Assembly: GCA_945860205.1 (NCBI GenBank)
Contig: CAMARK010000028.1
Coordinates: 1 to 49,703, forward strand
DNA: 49,703 nt
Direction of reading: 5' to 3'
Origin: Reyranella massiliensis 521
Lineage (GTDB): Bacteria; Pseudomonadota; Alphaproteobacteria; Reyranellales; Reyranellaceae
In this document: one piece after another, positions 1 to 8,884 of the stretch
Layout: each line of letters starts with the position of its first letter
Position numbering within the stretch: the stretch's first letter is position 1
Made by a program: the position numbers and the translations under genes
Notes under the pieces: model-generated
Databases searched by the model: none
Told to the model about the DNA's origin: nothing
What the model saw: the letters and a program-made list of their open reading frames with translations, nothing else

Positions 1-210
1 TTTTTCGGCGAGATCGCCATCCTGTGCGACGTGCCGCGTACCGCCACGATCAAAGCGAAAGAACCGCTGGCCACGCTCAAGATCACCAAAGACATGTTCT
101 ATCGCCTGGTCGCGGAATTTCCGCAGATGGCGGTCGAGATCATGCGCGAGCTGGCGCATCGCCTCGAGGACACCAACGAGAAGCTGCGCGCCGCTACCCG
201 GCCCGCCTGA
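1..210 (+). CDS. Cyclic nucleotide-binding domain protein, C-terminal fragment
   Basis: Only the last 69 residues are inside the window; the start lies upstream. The frame is open from base 1 to the TGA at 208-210. The fragment opens with FFGEIAILCDVPRTATI, which matches the phosphate-binding cassette of cNMP-binding domains (FGE, then PRTAT), and continues into a helical segment ending DTNEKLRAATRPA. Proteins of this kind are Crp/Fnr-type regulators or cNMP-gated effectors. No helix-turn-helix follows the cassette here, so if there is an output domain it lies N-terminal to it, or the protein is a stand-alone cNMP sensor. The methyltransferase start is 9 bp downstream, suggesting cotranscription. 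The domain call is firm; the function of the whole protein cannot be judged. Confidence 0.8.
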   Translation, partial: FFGEIAILCDVPRTATIKAKEPLATLKITKDMFYRLVAEFPQMAVEIMRELAHRLEDTNEKLRAATRPA

Positions 211-219
211 CGCGTCCGC

Positions 220-708
220 ATGAGCCGTCTCGACAGTTTCATCGCGCGCATGCAGGCGCAGCGCGACTGCCTGAATTTCCTGAAGCCCGCGGTCGACCGG
301 CTGGACGGTCCGATCCTCGAGATCGGCCTCGGCAACGGCCGCACCTACGATCACCTGCGCGACCTTTTCCCCAGCCGTGACATCTACGTCTTCGAGCGCC
401 AGGTGGCGGCCCATCCCGATTGCATTCCACCCGATGACCGGCTGTTCCTGGGCGAAGCGCGCAAGGCGCTGCCGCGGGCCGCGGGAACGCTGGGCGCGAC
501 GGCGGCGCTGATCCACACCGACCTCGGCACCGGCGATCACGCCGCCAACATGGCGATGGCCGCCTGGCTCGGCCCGGCGCTTGATGCGCTGGCGGGACCG
601 GGCGGCTACATCCTCGCCAACCAGTCGCTGGAAGTCCCGCGCTGGCAGCGCCTGCCTGAACCGGCCGGCGTGCCGAAGGATCGATATTTTCTCTATCGAG
701 TGAGCTAG
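220..708 (+). CDS. Small class I SAM-dependent methyltransferase
   Basis: A 162-aa protein. Near residue 32 it has the motif ILEIGLGNGRTYDHL, a class I methyltransferase motif I (E/D-x-G-x-G-x-G), followed by an acidic end to strand 2 (VFERQ). IHTDLGTGDHAANM and the GPGGYILANQ segment fit the later strands of the Rossmann fold. Length and motif spacing resemble the short bacterial family Pfam calls Methyltransf_17. The substrate is unknown. The gene follows the cNMP-binding protein by 9 bp and its stop is 10 bp from the convergent GlsB-family gene. I chose ATG 220 because it is the first ATG of the frame after the upstream stop. Confidence 0.75.
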   Translation: MSRLDSFIARMQAQRDCLNFLKPAVDRLDGPILEIGLGNGRTYDHLRDLFPSRDIYVFERQVAAHPDCIPPDDRLFLGEARKALPRAAGTLGATAALIHTDLGTGDHAANMAMAAWLGPALDALAGPGGYILANQSLEVPRWQRLPEPAGVPKDRYFLYRVS

Positions 709-718
709 CGGCCGACCT

Positions 719-961
719 TCAGCGGCCGAACAGCCGCAGCAGGATCAGCAACACGACGGCACCCACCACCGACCCGATGAAGCCGGCGGTCTGGCCAACC
801 TGGTAGAGGCCGAGCGCCTGGCCGCCGTAGGTCGCGATCACCGCGCCCACGATGCCGATCACGATGGTGACGATGATGCCGCGCGGGTTGGGGCCGGGCG
901 TCAGGAAGCGCGCGATCAGACCGACCACCAGGCCGATCAGGATAATGCCAAGAATGCTCAT
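719..961 (-). CDS. GlsB/YeaQ/YmgE-family stress-associated membrane protein
   Basis: An 80-aa, very hydrophobic protein with three predicted membrane helices: residues 2-20, about 28-46, and about 58-77. The glycine-rich helix pattern and the NPRGIIVTIVIGIVGA segment are typical of the transglycosylase-associated/GlsB family (PF04226). Members are induced by envelope or general stress in many bacteria but have no known biochemical activity. The length matches the family. The gene starts 12 bp after the exonuclease III stop on the same strand, so the two are probably cotranscribed. Confidence 0.85.
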   Translation of the reverse strand: MSILGIILIGLVVGLIARFLTPGPNPRGIIVTIVIGIVGAVIATYGGQALGLYQVGQTAGFIGSVVGAVVLLILLRLFGR

Positions 962-973
962 TGCTCTCTCCCC

Positions 974-1795
974 TCAGACGTCGAAAGTCGCCAGCACCGG
1001 CACGTGGTCCGAAGCCCTCTCCCAGTCGCGCAGGTCGTCGTCGATGCGATAACCGCTGATCGCCCCCGACAGCGCCGGCGTGGCGAGGATATGGTCGAGC
1101 CGGCGGCCGCGGTTGGACGCCCGCCAGTCGTTGTTGCGGTAGCTCCACCACGAATAGAGCTTCTTGTCGGCAGCCACGAAGCGGCGCGGCACGTCGATCC
1201 AGTCGAGCGACGCCTGCATCTGGCCGAACAGATCGACCTCGACCGGCGTGTGCGACACGATCTTGAGCAGCTGCTTGTGGTTCCACACGTCGTGCTCGAG
1301 CGGCGCCACGTTGAGGTCACCGACGGCAATGCGGCGCAGGCCCTTGCGGGCGCGCGGGCGCGGCCTGCGCTCGACGAACCACTTGGCCATCTCGCGGTAG
1401 AAATCGAGCTTGTGCGCGAACTTCACGTTGAGCGCGACATCGGGAATGTCGCCGCCGGCCGGGATGTAGAGATTGTCGAGCAGGATGGGATCGCCCCCGA
1501 GGTCGAGCGCCGCCTCGATGTGGCGGCAATCCTCCTTGCCGCAGCGATGGTGGATGGTGGTGGCGGTGAACGGCACCTTCGAGACGATGGCCACGCCGTT
1601 GTAGGCCTTCATGCCCTGGACGAGGCGATGCGCGTAGCCCAGTGCCTCGAACGCCTGGTGCGGGAAGAATTCGTCCGGGCACTTGGTTTCCTGCAGGCAG
1701 AGGACGTCAGGTTTGCGCAACCGCAGATACCGTTCGACGTTACCGATCCGCAGGCGGACCGAGTTGATATTCCAGGTGGCGACCGTCAGGCTCAT
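974..1795 (-). CDS. xthA: Exodeoxyribonuclease III (AP endonuclease)
   Basis: A 273-aa protein of the exonuclease III family, which cuts DNA at abasic sites and removes 3'-blocking groups during base excision repair in the cytoplasm. Visible family motifs are ATWNINSVRLR at the N-terminus, LCLQETKCPD (metal-binding Glu), RIAVGDLNVAP (catalytic Asp/Asn), RRLDHILATP, and ASDHVPVLATF (C-terminal Asp-His). I start at ATG 1795, giving MSLTVATWNIN as in other family members; a GTG or TTG a few codons upstream is possible. The start abuts the divergent metallopeptidase gene. The GlsB-family gene follows closely. Confidence 0.93.
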   Translation of the reverse strand: MSLTVATWNINSVRLRIGNVERYLRLRKPDVLCLQETKCPDEFFPHQAFEALGYAHRLVQGMKAYNGVAIVSKVPFTATTIHHRCGKEDCRHIEAALDLGGDPILLDNLYIPAGGDIPDVALNVKFAHKLDFYREMAKWFVERRPRPRARKGLRRIAVGDLNVAPLEHDVWNHKQLLKIVSHTPVEVDLFGQMQASLDWIDVPRRFVAADKKLYSWWSYRNNDWRASNRGRRLDHILATPALSGAISGYRIDDDLRDWERASDHVPVLATFDV

Positions 1796-1833
1796 TGGAT
1801 ACGCACTATAGGCCAAGGAGGCGGAGGCCCACC

Positions 1834-2778
1834 ATGCAGATGGACGGCGACGAGAGCAGCAACATCGAGGACCGTCGCGACGGCAGCGGCGGTGGCGGCG
1901 GTTTCGGTGGCGGCGGCTTCCCGATCCCGATGGGCGGCGGAGGAGGCGGCGGCGTCTTCACCGGCGGGCTGGGGGTCATCGGCTTCATCGTGATCGCGCT
2001 GCTGTTCGGCGCCGACCCGGGCGAGATCCTGGGCGGCATGACCGGCGGCGGCCCCACGACCCAATCATCCGCGCCCTCGACGTCGGGGCCATCCTCCTCG
2101 GCCAGCCGTCCCGCCCAGCGGCCGACGGCCGATCCCGAGGCGCAGTTCGTGGCGCGCGTGCTGAAGAGCACCGAGTCCGTGTGGACCGACATCTTCCGCG
2201 ACATGGGCAAGGTCTACCGCGAGCCCCGGCTGGTGCTGTTCCGCGACGCCACGCAGACCGAGTGCGGTGTCGGGCAGGCCGCGATGGGGCCGTTCTATTG
2301 TCCCGCTGACCAGCGCGTCTATCTCGACCTCGGCTTCTTCGACGAGCTGGCGGCGCGCTTCCACGCGCCCGGCCAGTTCCCGCAGGCCTATGTCATAGCC
2401 CACGAGATCGGCCACCATGTGCAGAACCTGCTCGGCATCTCGGGCAAGGTGCAGGAGATGCGCCAGAGCATGAGCAAGCGCGACGGCAACGCGCTGTCGG
2501 TGCGGACCGAACTGCAGGCCGATTGCTTCGCCGGCGTATGGGCCAACCGCGCCGACCAGCAGCGCGGCGGCAAGATGATCGACGACAAGGACATCGACCA
2601 GGCGATGGCCGCGGCAACGGCGATCGGCGACGACAAGTTGCAGCGCCAGACCCAGGGCCGCATCGTTCCCGACAGTTTTACGCACGGCAGCAGCGCCCAG
2701 CGCACCCGCTGGTTCCGCATCGGTCTCGACAGCGGCGACTATCGCAAGTGCGATACCTTCCGCGCCCAGCAATTGTAG
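1834..2778 (+). CDS. ypfJ: YpfJ-family neutral zinc metallopeptidase
   Basis: A 314-aa membrane-anchored putative zinc peptidase. The N-terminus is a long Gly-rich stretch (about residues 17-40) followed by one transmembrane helix (about 43-59). A Ser/Thr/Pro-rich linker leads to the peptidase domain. The zinc motif HEIGH is at 190-194, and the downstream TELQADCFAGVWA segment supplies the likely third ligand. The domain order matches E. coli YpfJ (DUF1990-independent, PF04228 family, from memory); its substrates are unknown. I chose ATG 1834 because GGAGG lies at 1823-1827; the frame is open further upstream but without a better start. The stop is 4 bp from the convergent FAH-family gene. 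Confidence 0.88.
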   Translation: MQMDGDESSNIEDRRDGSGGGGGFGGGGFPIPMGGGGGGGVFTGGLGVIGFIVIALLFGADPGEILGGMTGGGPTTQSSAPSTSGPSSSASRPAQRPTADPEAQFVARVLKSTESVWTDIFRDMGKVYREPRLVLFRDATQTECGVGQAAMGPFYCPADQRVYLDLGFFDELAARFHAPGQFPQAYVIAHEIGHHVQNLLGISGKVQEMRQSMSKRDGNALSVRTELQADCFAGVWANRADQQRGGKMIDDKDIDQAMAAATAIGDDKLQRQTQGRIVPDSFTHGSSAQRTRWFRIGLDSGDYRKCDTFRAQQL

Positions 2779-2782
2779 CCGG

Positions 2783-3484
2783 CTAGACCAGCGTGCAAGT
2801 GACGGTCCCGCAGCCGTCGACGAAGCCGGCCAGTGTGTCGCCCTTGACCACCGCCGCCACGCCGTCGGGCGTGCCGGTGTAGATCAGGTCGCCGGCGGCC
2901 AGCGCCACCAGGCCGGAGAGATACGAGATCGTCTCCGGCACGCTCCAGATCAGCGCATTGAGGTCCGACTTCTGGCGGGTCTTGCCGTTCACATCGAGCT
3001 GGATGGTGCCCTTCGACGGATGGCCGACCTTCGACACCGGGAAAATCTCGCCGATCGGCGCGGACTGGTCGAAGCCCTTGCCCATGTCCCACGGCCGGCC
3101 CATGTCCTTGGCCTGGTTCTGCAGGTCGCGGCGGGTCATGTCGAGGCCGACTCCGTAGCCGAAGACATGATCGAGCGCCTTGTCGATGGCGATGTTGGTG
3201 CCGCCCGACTTCATCGCCACCACCAGCTCCATCTCGTGGTGCAGGTTCTTGGTGGCCGACGGATAGGCGACCTTGGTCGGATTCTTGGGGTCGGCGCAGA
3301 TGACGATGGCATCGGCCGGCTTGGTGAAGAAGAACGGCGGCTCGCGATCGGGATCGTGGCCCATCTCGCGGGCATGGGCGGCATAATTGCGGCCGACGCA
3401 GAAGATGCGGCGGACCGGAAACAGATCACCGGTTCCATTGACCGGCACGCCGATGGTGGCCGGCGGCGTCACGACATAAGCCAT
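2783..3484 (-). CDS. Fumarylacetoacetate hydrolase (FAH)-family protein
   Basis: A 233-aa single-domain FAH-fold enzyme. Key segments are [36 protein letters not shown] (metal-binding E-x-E region), [14 protein letters not shown], and [17 protein letters not shown] near the C-terminus. All are typical of the short cytosolic fumarylpyruvate hydrolase or oxaloacetate decarboxylase (FAHD1/YcgM) branch. These enzymes are Mg-dependent C-C hydrolases or decarboxylases acting on oxo-acids. ATG 3484 is preceded by GAGGGAG, about 7 bases upstream, and gives the normal family N-terminus; an in-frame extension to 3658 would overlap the divergent neighbour. The exact substrate cannot be read from sequence. 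Confidence 0.88.
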   Translation of the reverse strand: MAYVVTPPATIGVPVNGTGDLFPVRRIFCVGRNYAAHAREMGHDPDREPPFFFTKPADAIVICADPKNPTKVAYPSATKNLHHEMELVVAMKSGGTNIAIDKALDHVFGYGVGLDMTRRDLQNQAKDMGRPWDMGKGFDQSAPIGEIFPVSKVGHPSKGTIQLDVNGKTRQKSDLNALIWSVPETISYLSGLVALAAGDLIYTGTPDGVAAVVKGDTLAGFVDGCGTVTCTLV

Positions 3485-3536
3485 CGCTTTCTCCCTCAGA
3501 AGCGTGCCTTTATGAAGGGCACCGGAGTGCTGGGCA

Positions 3537-4139
3537 ATGACCGACGAGAACATCCTGATCGTGCAGGCCGATTCGGCCGAAACCTCACGAGGCTGGGCAA
3601 CACTGGGCCCCCGGCGGTGGCGCTGCACGGTGGGTGAAGGCGGCATCCGCGAGGACAAGGTCGAGGGCGATGCCGCGACACCGGCCGGGGAATATCCGCT
3701 GCGCCGGATCTATTTCCGCAACGACCGGCTGGTGCTGCCCAAGGTCCGCTTGCCGGCCCGGCCGATCGCCGAGCACGACGGCTGGTGCGACGATCCGCAG
3801 TCGCCGACCTACAATCGGCTGGTTCATGTGCCCAACGACTGGAGCGCCGAGAAGATGTGGCGCGAGGACGGGCTCTACGATCTCGTGGTCGTGGTCGGCT
3901 ACAACGACGATCCGCCCGAGGGCGAATGGGGCAGCGCCATCTTCCTCCATGTCGCGCGCGAGGATTATGCGCCGACCAAGGGCTGCGTCGCCTTCTCGCA
4001 GGCCGACCTGCTGGAGCTGGTGCCACTGATCAGCCCGGAGACGCGGCTCAGGGTCCTGACCTTGCCTGCCAGCGAGGCCGCGACGACGCCTGAGGCCGAG
4101 GCGAAGGCGCTGGAAGATTTCGACGAAAAGGACTGGTGA
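3537..4139 (+). CDS. L,D-transpeptidase (YkuD)-family protein without signal peptide
   Basis: A 200-aa protein with the YkuD catalytic signature. His138 in IFLHVA and Cys150 in [10 protein letters not shown] are spaced as in the H-x(n)-[ST]-x-G-C-[IV] motif. ATPAGEYPL and the [15 protein letters not shown] region match the short bacterial YkuD proteins. No signal peptide or membrane helix is visible at the N-terminus ([15 protein letters not shown]), so export to the periplasm, where L,D-transpeptidases normally cross-link peptidoglycan or anchor lipoproteins, is not evident. A cytoplasmic or alternative role is possible. The C-terminal tail is acidic. The stop directly abuts the convergent hrcA stop. 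Confidence 0.85.
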   Translation: MTDENILIVQADSAETSRGWATLGPRRWRCTVGEGGIREDKVEGDAATPAGEYPLRRIYFRNDRLVLPKVRLPARPIAEHDGWCDDPQSPTYNRLVHVPNDWSAEKMWREDGLYDLVVVVGYNDDPPEGEWGSAIFLHVAREDYAPTKGCVAFSQADLLELVPLISPETRLRVLTLPASEAATTPEAEAKALEDFDEKDW

Positions 4140-5243
4140 TTAGCCAACCACGCGTCCGATGGCACGGGCGGTGTAGTCGACCAGCGGGATGATGCGCGCG
4201 TAGTTCAATCGGGTCGGGCCGATGACGCCGATGGCGCCCAGGATGCGCTCCTGCGAATCGCGGAACGGCGCCACCACCATGGAACAGCCGGTGTTGGCGA
4301 ACAGCGGATTGTCGGAGCCGATGAAAATCTGCACGCCCGTTGCCGTGTTGGAGAGTTCGAGCAGGCGCACGAAGCCCTCGCCGCGTTCGAGCGCATCGAA
4401 CAGTATGCGCACCCGCTCCAAGTCGGCGATGGCGGTGATGTCTTCCAGGAGCCGCGCCTGGCCGCGCACGATCAGCGCGCTGCCGGGCTCGCCGGCCCAG
4501 GTCGCGAGGCCTGACTCGATCACCCGCGCGGTGAGGTCGTTCAGCTCGGCGCGTTGCAGCTTCAGATCTTCCAGGATAAGACGGCGTGCATCCTCGAAGG
4601 TGCGGCCCATCAGGCGCGCATTGAGATAGTTGGTGGCCTCGACCAGCGCCGACGGCGGCATGCCGAGCGGCGTGTCGATGACGCGGTTCTCGACATGGCC
4701 CGATTGCGTCACCGTCACGACCAGCGCGCGGCCGGGGCCGAGGTTGACGAACTCGATATGCTTCAGCGGCTGTTCGGTCTTGGGCGCCATCACCAGGCCG
4801 GCGCAGCGCGACAGGCCCGACAGCAAGGTGGTCGCCTGCTCCAGCGCCTCGGTGACGCTGCGGCCGACGGTGGCGCAGCGCGCCTCGATGCTGCTGCGCT
4901 CTTCCTCGGAAATGTTGCCGACTTCGAGCAGGCCGTTGACGAAAAGTTTCAGCCCCGCGTTGGTCGGCAAGCGGCCGGCCGACGTGTGCGGCGCATAGAG
5001 CAGCCCGACATCCTGCAGATCGGCCATGATGTTGCGGATGGTGGCGGGCGACAGCGTCTCGCTGAGCTTGCGCGTGAGCGCCCTGCTGCCCACCGGCTCG
5101 CCGGTCTCGACGTAGCTTTCGACCACTAGGCGCAGGACCTCGCGCGCGCGGTCGTTCAGTTCGGCGACCGATGCCGTCTGCCGTTGGCCGGAGGGGCTGT
5201 CGGTGAGGACGCCTCCGGGAGAGCCAATGCGATGGATCGCCAT
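4140..5243 (-). CDS. hrcA: Heat-inducible transcription repressor HrcA
   Basis: A 367-aa protein. It has an N-terminal winged-helix region (LNDRAREVLRLVVESYVETG, then EPVGSRALTRKL and LSPATIRNIMADLQDVGLL) and the HTSAGRLPTNAG signature that follows it in HrcA. The large C-terminal domain ends with the PLVDYTARAIGRVVG tail common in this family. HrcA represses groESL and dnaK-type operons by binding CIRCE operators. I see no CIRCE inverted repeat in the 130 bp upstream, so autoregulation is not evident. It is divergent from rph, a frequent alphaproteobacterial arrangement; grpE, the other common partner, is not in the window. Confidence 0.95.
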   Translation of the reverse strand: MAIHRIGSPGGVLTDSPSGQRQTASVAELNDRAREVLRLVVESYVETGEPVGSRALTRKLSETLSPATIRNIMADLQDVGLLYAPHTSAGRLPTNAGLKLFVNGLLEVGNISEEERSSIEARCATVGRSVTEALEQATTLLSGLSRCAGLVMAPKTEQPLKHIEFVNLGPGRALVVTVTQSGHVENRVIDTPLGMPPSALVEATNYLNARLMGRTFEDARRLILEDLKLQRAELNDLTARVIESGLATWAGEPGSALIVRGQARLLEDITAIADLERVRILFDALERGEGFVRLLELSNTATGVQIFIGSDNPLFANTGCSMVVAPFRDSQERILGAIGVIGPTRLNYARIIPLVDYTARAIGRVVG

Positions 5244-5373
5244 GGAAAAAATGTAGGTAGTGCAAGGGGTCGGGTCAATGAAGCGGCCTGGGAAGCGGAC
5301 CGGAAAGGCGTCGGGATGGCTGGATTTAAGGCCGTCCGGGCGCTACACCGGCCGCCCCCATCAGGAGAAGCCA

Positions 5374-6090
5374 ATGCGCCCTTCCGGCCGCAGTCCCGAC
5401 CAACTACGCCCGATCTCCCTCGACCCGGGCTTCTCCCGCTATGCCGAAGGCTCGTGCCTGGTGAAGTTCGGCGAAACCCATGTCCTTTGCACCGCCTCGG
5501 TCGACGAGAAAGTGCCGCCGTTCCTGCGTAATTCGGGGCGCGGCTGGGTCACCGCCGAATACGGCATGCTGCCGCGCTCGACCCATACCCGCACGGACCG
5601 TGAGGCCGCGCGCGGCAAGCAGTCGGGCCGCACCCAGGAGATCCAGCGCCTGATCGGCCGGGCGTTGCGCGCCGTGGTCGATTTGCCCGCCCTGGGCGAG
5701 CGGCAAATAAATATCGACTGCGACGTGCTGCAGGCCGACGGCGGCACCCGCACCGCCAGCATCACCGGCGCCTGGGTGGCGCTGCACTTCGCCTTCGAGC
5801 GCCTGATCAAGGACGGCAAGCTCACGGCCAACCCGTTGATCGGTCAGGTGGCCGCGGTGTCGTGCGGCCTGTTCGAGGGCACGGCGGTGCTCGATCTCGA
5901 CTATCCCGAGGATTCCAAAGCCCAGGCCGACGCCAATTTCGTCCTGACCGGCGACGGCGGCATCGTCGAGGTCCAGGGCACGGCGGAAGACAAGCCTTTC
6001 AGCGAGGCGCAATTCCTCGAACTGATGACGCTCGCCAAGAAGGGCGTCGGCGAGCTGGCACGCCTGCAACGATTGGCGATTGGCCGATGA
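5374..6090 (+). CDS. rph: Ribonuclease PH
   Basis: A 238-aa phosphorolytic exoribonuclease that trims tRNA 3' ends. Visible signatures are [14 protein letters not shown] at the N-terminus, [17 protein letters not shown] (substrate-binding region), [27 protein letters not shown], and [12 protein letters not shown] near the C-terminus. ATG 5374 is preceded by AGGAG at 5363-5367 and gives the standard family start; the frame is open upstream to 5260 but that extension is not family-like. It leads a tight rph-rdgB-hemW-solute-binding protein run. Confidence 0.95.
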   Translation: MRPSGRSPDQLRPISLDPGFSRYAEGSCLVKFGETHVLCTASVDEKVPPFLRNSGRGWVTAEYGMLPRSTHTRTDREAARGKQSGRTQEIQRLIGRALRAVVDLPALGERQINIDCDVLQADGGTRTASITGAWVALHFAFERLIKDGKLTANPLIGQVAAVSCGLFEGTAVLDLDYPEDSKAQADANFVLTGDGGIVEVQGTAEDKPFSEAQFLELMTLAKKGVGELARLQRLAIGR

Positions 6091-6106
6091 GGGGCGGAAA
6101 AAACTA

Positions 6107-6721
6107 ATGGCGCGCCGCTTCGCCTTGCCCAAGCTGGTCGTGGCCACCCACAACCGCGGCAAGGCGGGCGAGATCGCCACGATGCTTTCTCCTTTCGGCG
6201 TGGACATCGTCTCGGCCGGCGAACTCGGCCTGCCGGCACCCGACGAGACCGGCACGACCTTCGAGGACAACGCCACACTGAAGGCGCTGGCTGCGACCCG
6301 GGCCAGCGGCCTGCCGGCGCTGGCTGACGATTCCGGCCTCAGTGTGCACGCGCTCGACCATCAGCCTGGCGTCTACAGCGCCGACTGGGAGGGTCCGACC
6401 CGCGACGCAATTGTCGCCATGCGCCGCATCCAGGACGAACTCGCCAAGCGCGGTGTGCCCGACACAACGACCGCACGTGCCGCCACCTTTCATTGCGTGC
6501 TGGCGCTTGCCTGGCCCGACGAGCATCTCGAACTGTTCCACGGCACGTGCGACGGCAGCATCGTCTGGCCGCCGAGGGGCAGCGGCGGCCACGGCTACGA
6601 TCCTTGTTTCCAGCCTGAAGGTGACACGCGCACCACGGCGCAAATGTCCGATGCCGAGAAGAACGCCATCAGCCATCGCGGCCGCGCCTTCCGGATGATG
6701 GTCGAGGCCTGCTTCAGATGA
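6107..6721 (+). CDS. rdgB: RdgB/HAM1 non-canonical purine NTP pyrophosphatase
   Basis: A 204-aa house-cleaning enzyme that hydrolyses dITP, XTP and ITP to the monophosphates. Motifs seen are LVVATHNRGKAGEI, GTTFEDNATLKA, ALADDSGLSVHALD, GVYSADW, GHGYDPCFQP, and NAISHRGRAF, in family order. I chose ATG 6107; an in-frame TTG at 6080 overlapping the rph stop is a less likely alternative. The stop overlaps the hemW start (ATGA at 6718-6721), indicating translational coupling. Confidence 0.93.
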   Translation: MARRFALPKLVVATHNRGKAGEIATMLSPFGVDIVSAGELGLPAPDETGTTFEDNATLKALAATRASGLPALADDSGLSVHALDHQPGVYSADWEGPTRDAIVAMRRIQDELAKRGVPDTTTARAATFHCVLALAWPDEHLELFHGTCDGSIVWPPRGSGGHGYDPCFQPEGDTRTTAQMSDAEKNAISHRGRAFRMMVEACFR

Positions 6722-7872
6722 GTGCGCCGCCGCTGGGCGTCTACGTCCATTGGCCCTTCTGCAAGTCGAAGTGCCCTTACTGCGACTTCAACAGCCATGT
6801 CCGCGACGGCGTCGAGCAGGCGCGCTGGCGCGACGCGCTGCTGAAGGAGCTGGAGCACGCCGCGCGCGAAGCGCCGGGCCGGCGGGTCGAGACGATCTTC
6901 TTCGGCGGCGGCACGCCGTCACTGATGGCGCCCGAGACCGTCGCCGCCGTGATCGCGCGGACCAAGGGGCTGTGGGATCACGCCGGCGAGGTCGAGATCA
7001 CCCTGGAAGCCAACCCGACCTCGGTCGAGGCCGGCCGGTTCGCGGACCTGGCCGAGGCCGGCGTCAACCGCGTGTCGCTGGGCGTTCAGGCGCTGGACGC
7101 CGCGGCGCTCAAATTCCTCGGCCGCGAGCATTCGGCCGACGAGGCGCTGGAAGCCCTTGAAACCGCGCGCCGCCACTTCGCCCGCTTCTCGTTCGACCTG
7201 ATCTATGCCCGGCCGGGCCAGACTCCCGAGGCCTGGGCCGAGGAGCTGGAGCGGGCGCTGGCCCTCGCGGGCCAGCACCTCTCGCTCTATCAACTGACCA
7301 TCGAGCGCGGCACGCGGTTCTTCACCGACCATGCCCGCGGCGCCTTCGTCCTGCCCGACGAAGAGGCGGCGGCGGCGATGTTCGAGGCCACCCAGGCGCG
7401 TCTGGCGGCGGCAGGCCTGCCCGCCTACGAAATATCCAACCATGCCAGTCCGGGGGCTGCCTGCCGCCATAATTTGATCTATTGGCGGTATCAGGATTAC
7501 GTCGGCATCGGCCCCGGGGCCCACGGCCGGTTCGCCGAGGGTAGTATCAAGCGGGCGACACGGCGGGCAAGCGGGCCGGAGGCTTGGCTCGAAGCGGTCG
7601 AACGGACGGGCCACGGTACGGCGGAAAGCTCGGTCGTTGCCGGGCAGGATATGGTGGAGGAGGCGTTGATGATGGGACTGCGACTGGCCGACGGCATCGA
7701 CCGCGCCATGTTCGCATCCGTCACCGGCGCCGATCCTGTCGCCGCCCTGGACGAAGCCCGCCTCGCACCGCTGGTGAAGGCGGGGTTTCTCGAGATCGAA
7801 CCCTATCGCTTCCGCGCCACCGCGGCCGGCCGGCAGCGTCTCAACGCACTTCTGGAGCGGCTGATCGCATGA
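6718..7872 (+). CDS. hemW: Radical SAM heme chaperone HemW (HemN-like)
   Basis: A 384-aa radical SAM protein. The [4Fe-4S] ligand motif C-x3-C-x2-C is at Cys15, Cys19 and Cys22 (PFCKSKCPYCDFNSH). TIFFGGGTPSLM is the SAM-binding glycine motif, and the GVNRVSLGVQALD, SFDLIYARPGQT, LSLYQLTIERGT and YEISNHA segments follow HemW order. HemW-type proteins bind and transfer heme rather than oxidise coproporphyrinogen; the length and the first Cys motif fit HemW better than HemN. The start overlaps rdgB and the stop overlaps the next gene by ATGA. Confidence 0.93.
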   Translation: MSAPPLGVYVHWPFCKSKCPYCDFNSHVRDGVEQARWRDALLKELEHAAREAPGRRVETIFFGGGTPSLMAPETVAAVIARTKGLWDHAGEVEITLEANPTSVEAGRFADLAEAGVNRVSLGVQALDAAALKFLGREHSADEALEALETARRHFARFSFDLIYARPGQTPEAWAEELERALALAGQHLSLYQLTIERGTRFFTDHARGAFVLPDEEAAAAMFEATQARLAAAGLPAYEISNHASPGAACRHNLIYWRYQDYVGIGPGAHGRFAEGSIKRATRRASGPEAWLEAVERTGHGTAESSVVAGQDMVEEALMMGLRLADGIDRAMFASVTGADPVAALDEARLAPLVKAGFLEIEPYRFRATAAGRQRLNALLERLIA

Positions 7873-8735
7873 GGCGGCTGCTGACGCTTCTCGTCATGCT
7901 GCTCGCCGCCGGCGTGGCGTCCGCGCAGCAACAGCCGCAACAGCAGCAGCCGAAACCGGCGGCGAAGCCTCCCGCGGCGCCGGCCAAGCCCACGGCAGCA
8001 GCCAAGCCCGGGCCCAAGTCGCCCTTCACGCCGCCGGCCTTCAAGATCACGGTCGCCACCGAGGGGGCCTTCCCGCCCTTCAACTATCTCGACCGCAAGG
8101 GCATGCCCGCCGGCTTCGAGATGGAGGTGGCGCAGGAGGCCTGTCAGCGCATGAAGGCCGAATGCGAATTCGCCGCCGTCAAATGGGACGAGCTGATCCC
8201 CGGCCTGCTCGACAAGAAGTTCGACATGATCATGTCGTCGATGGAAGTGACCAGCGAGCGGCGCAAGCGGATGGCCCTGTCGCGTCGCTACTACCTCTCG
8301 CCCGGCGCCTTCATCGCGCAGAAGGGCGCGCCGTTCGACGGGCCGCCGTCGCTGCTGCGCAACAAGCGGATCGGCATCCAGAAGGATTCGACGCATGCCG
8401 ACTGGGCCGACAAGAGCTTCCGCCGCTCAGCCCAGCTCAAGCGCTACAACACGCTGGCCGAAGCGTTGCGGGCGCTCGCCAACGACGAACTCGACGCGGT
8501 GTTCGGCGACAAGGTACAGCTCTGGCTGTGGAGCCAGAAGGCCGAGGGCAAGTGCTGCGAGCTGATCGGCCAGGACATCAAGGACAACCAGACGCTGGGC
8601 ATCGGCGTCGCTGCCGGCGTGCGCCGCGAGGACATGAAGCTACGCGACGCCTTCAACAAGGCACTGGGCGAGATGGTGAGCGACGGGACCTACAAGAAGA
8701 TCAGCGAGAAATACTTCCCGTTCGCGATGAACTGA
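7869..8735 (+). CDS. ABC-type amino acid solute-binding protein (SBP_bac_3)
   Basis: A 288-aa periplasmic protein. It begins MRRLLTLLVMLLAAGVASAQ, a clear signal peptide cut near Ala19. About 35 residues rich in Gln, Pro, Ala and Lys follow before the ligand-binding domain. Family 3 features are FKITVATEGAFPPFNYLD, GFEMEVAQEA, FDMIMSSMEVTSERRKRMALS, a KRIGIQKDSTHADW lobe-2 start, and a C-terminal GTYKKISEKYFPF. The ligand is probably a basic or polar amino acid or opine. No permease or ATPase gene is adjacent; the start is translationally coupled to hemW, so its transporter partners must be encoded elsewhere. The repeat at 8760-8866 lies just downstream. Confidence 0.88.
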   Translation: MRRLLTLLVMLLAAGVASAQQQPQQQQPKPAAKPPAAPAKPTAAAKPGPKSPFTPPAFKITVATEGAFPPFNYLDRKGMPAGFEMEVAQEACQRMKAECEFAAVKWDELIPGLLDKKFDMIMSSMEVTSERRKRMALSRRYYLSPGAFIAQKGAPFDGPPSLLRNKRIGIQKDSTHADWADKSFRRSAQLKRYNTLAEALRALANDELDAVFGDKVQLWLWSQKAEGKCCELIGQDIKDNQTLGIGVAAGVRREDMKLRDAFNKALGEMVSDGTYKKISEKYFPFAMN

Positions 8736-8759
8736 GCGTACTCCGTCGTGATCGATCTC

Positions 8760-8866
8760 CCTCATCCTGAGGAGCGCCGCGTAGCGGTGCGTCTCGAAGG
8801 ATGGGAACCAGTCGTGTTGCTGCCAACCCTTCGAGACGGCTGCTTCGCAGCCTCCTCAGGGTGAGG
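8760..8866. repeat. Composite hairpin repeat, copy 1
   Basis: Outer arms CCTCATCCTGAGGAG and CTCCTCAGGGTGAGG are inverted copies; inner arms GTCTCGAAGGATGGG and CAACCCTTCGAGAC are also inverted. Between outer and inner arms sit small hairpins, for example GGCTGC-TTC-GCAGCC. Related copies are at 21301-21404 and 37280-37384. It lies between the convergent solute-binding protein and hspQ genes. Short palindromes with the TCTCGAAGGATG core are common in Bradyrhizobium-type genomes (from memory). Confidence 0.9.
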
Positions 8867-8884
8867 TTGCGCTCTAGAGGTCGG

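Noticed and set aside
5244-5373. A CIRCE operator upstream of hrcA
   Set aside because: No TTAGCACTC-N9-GAGTGCTAA-like inverted repeat is present in the hrcA-rph interval.
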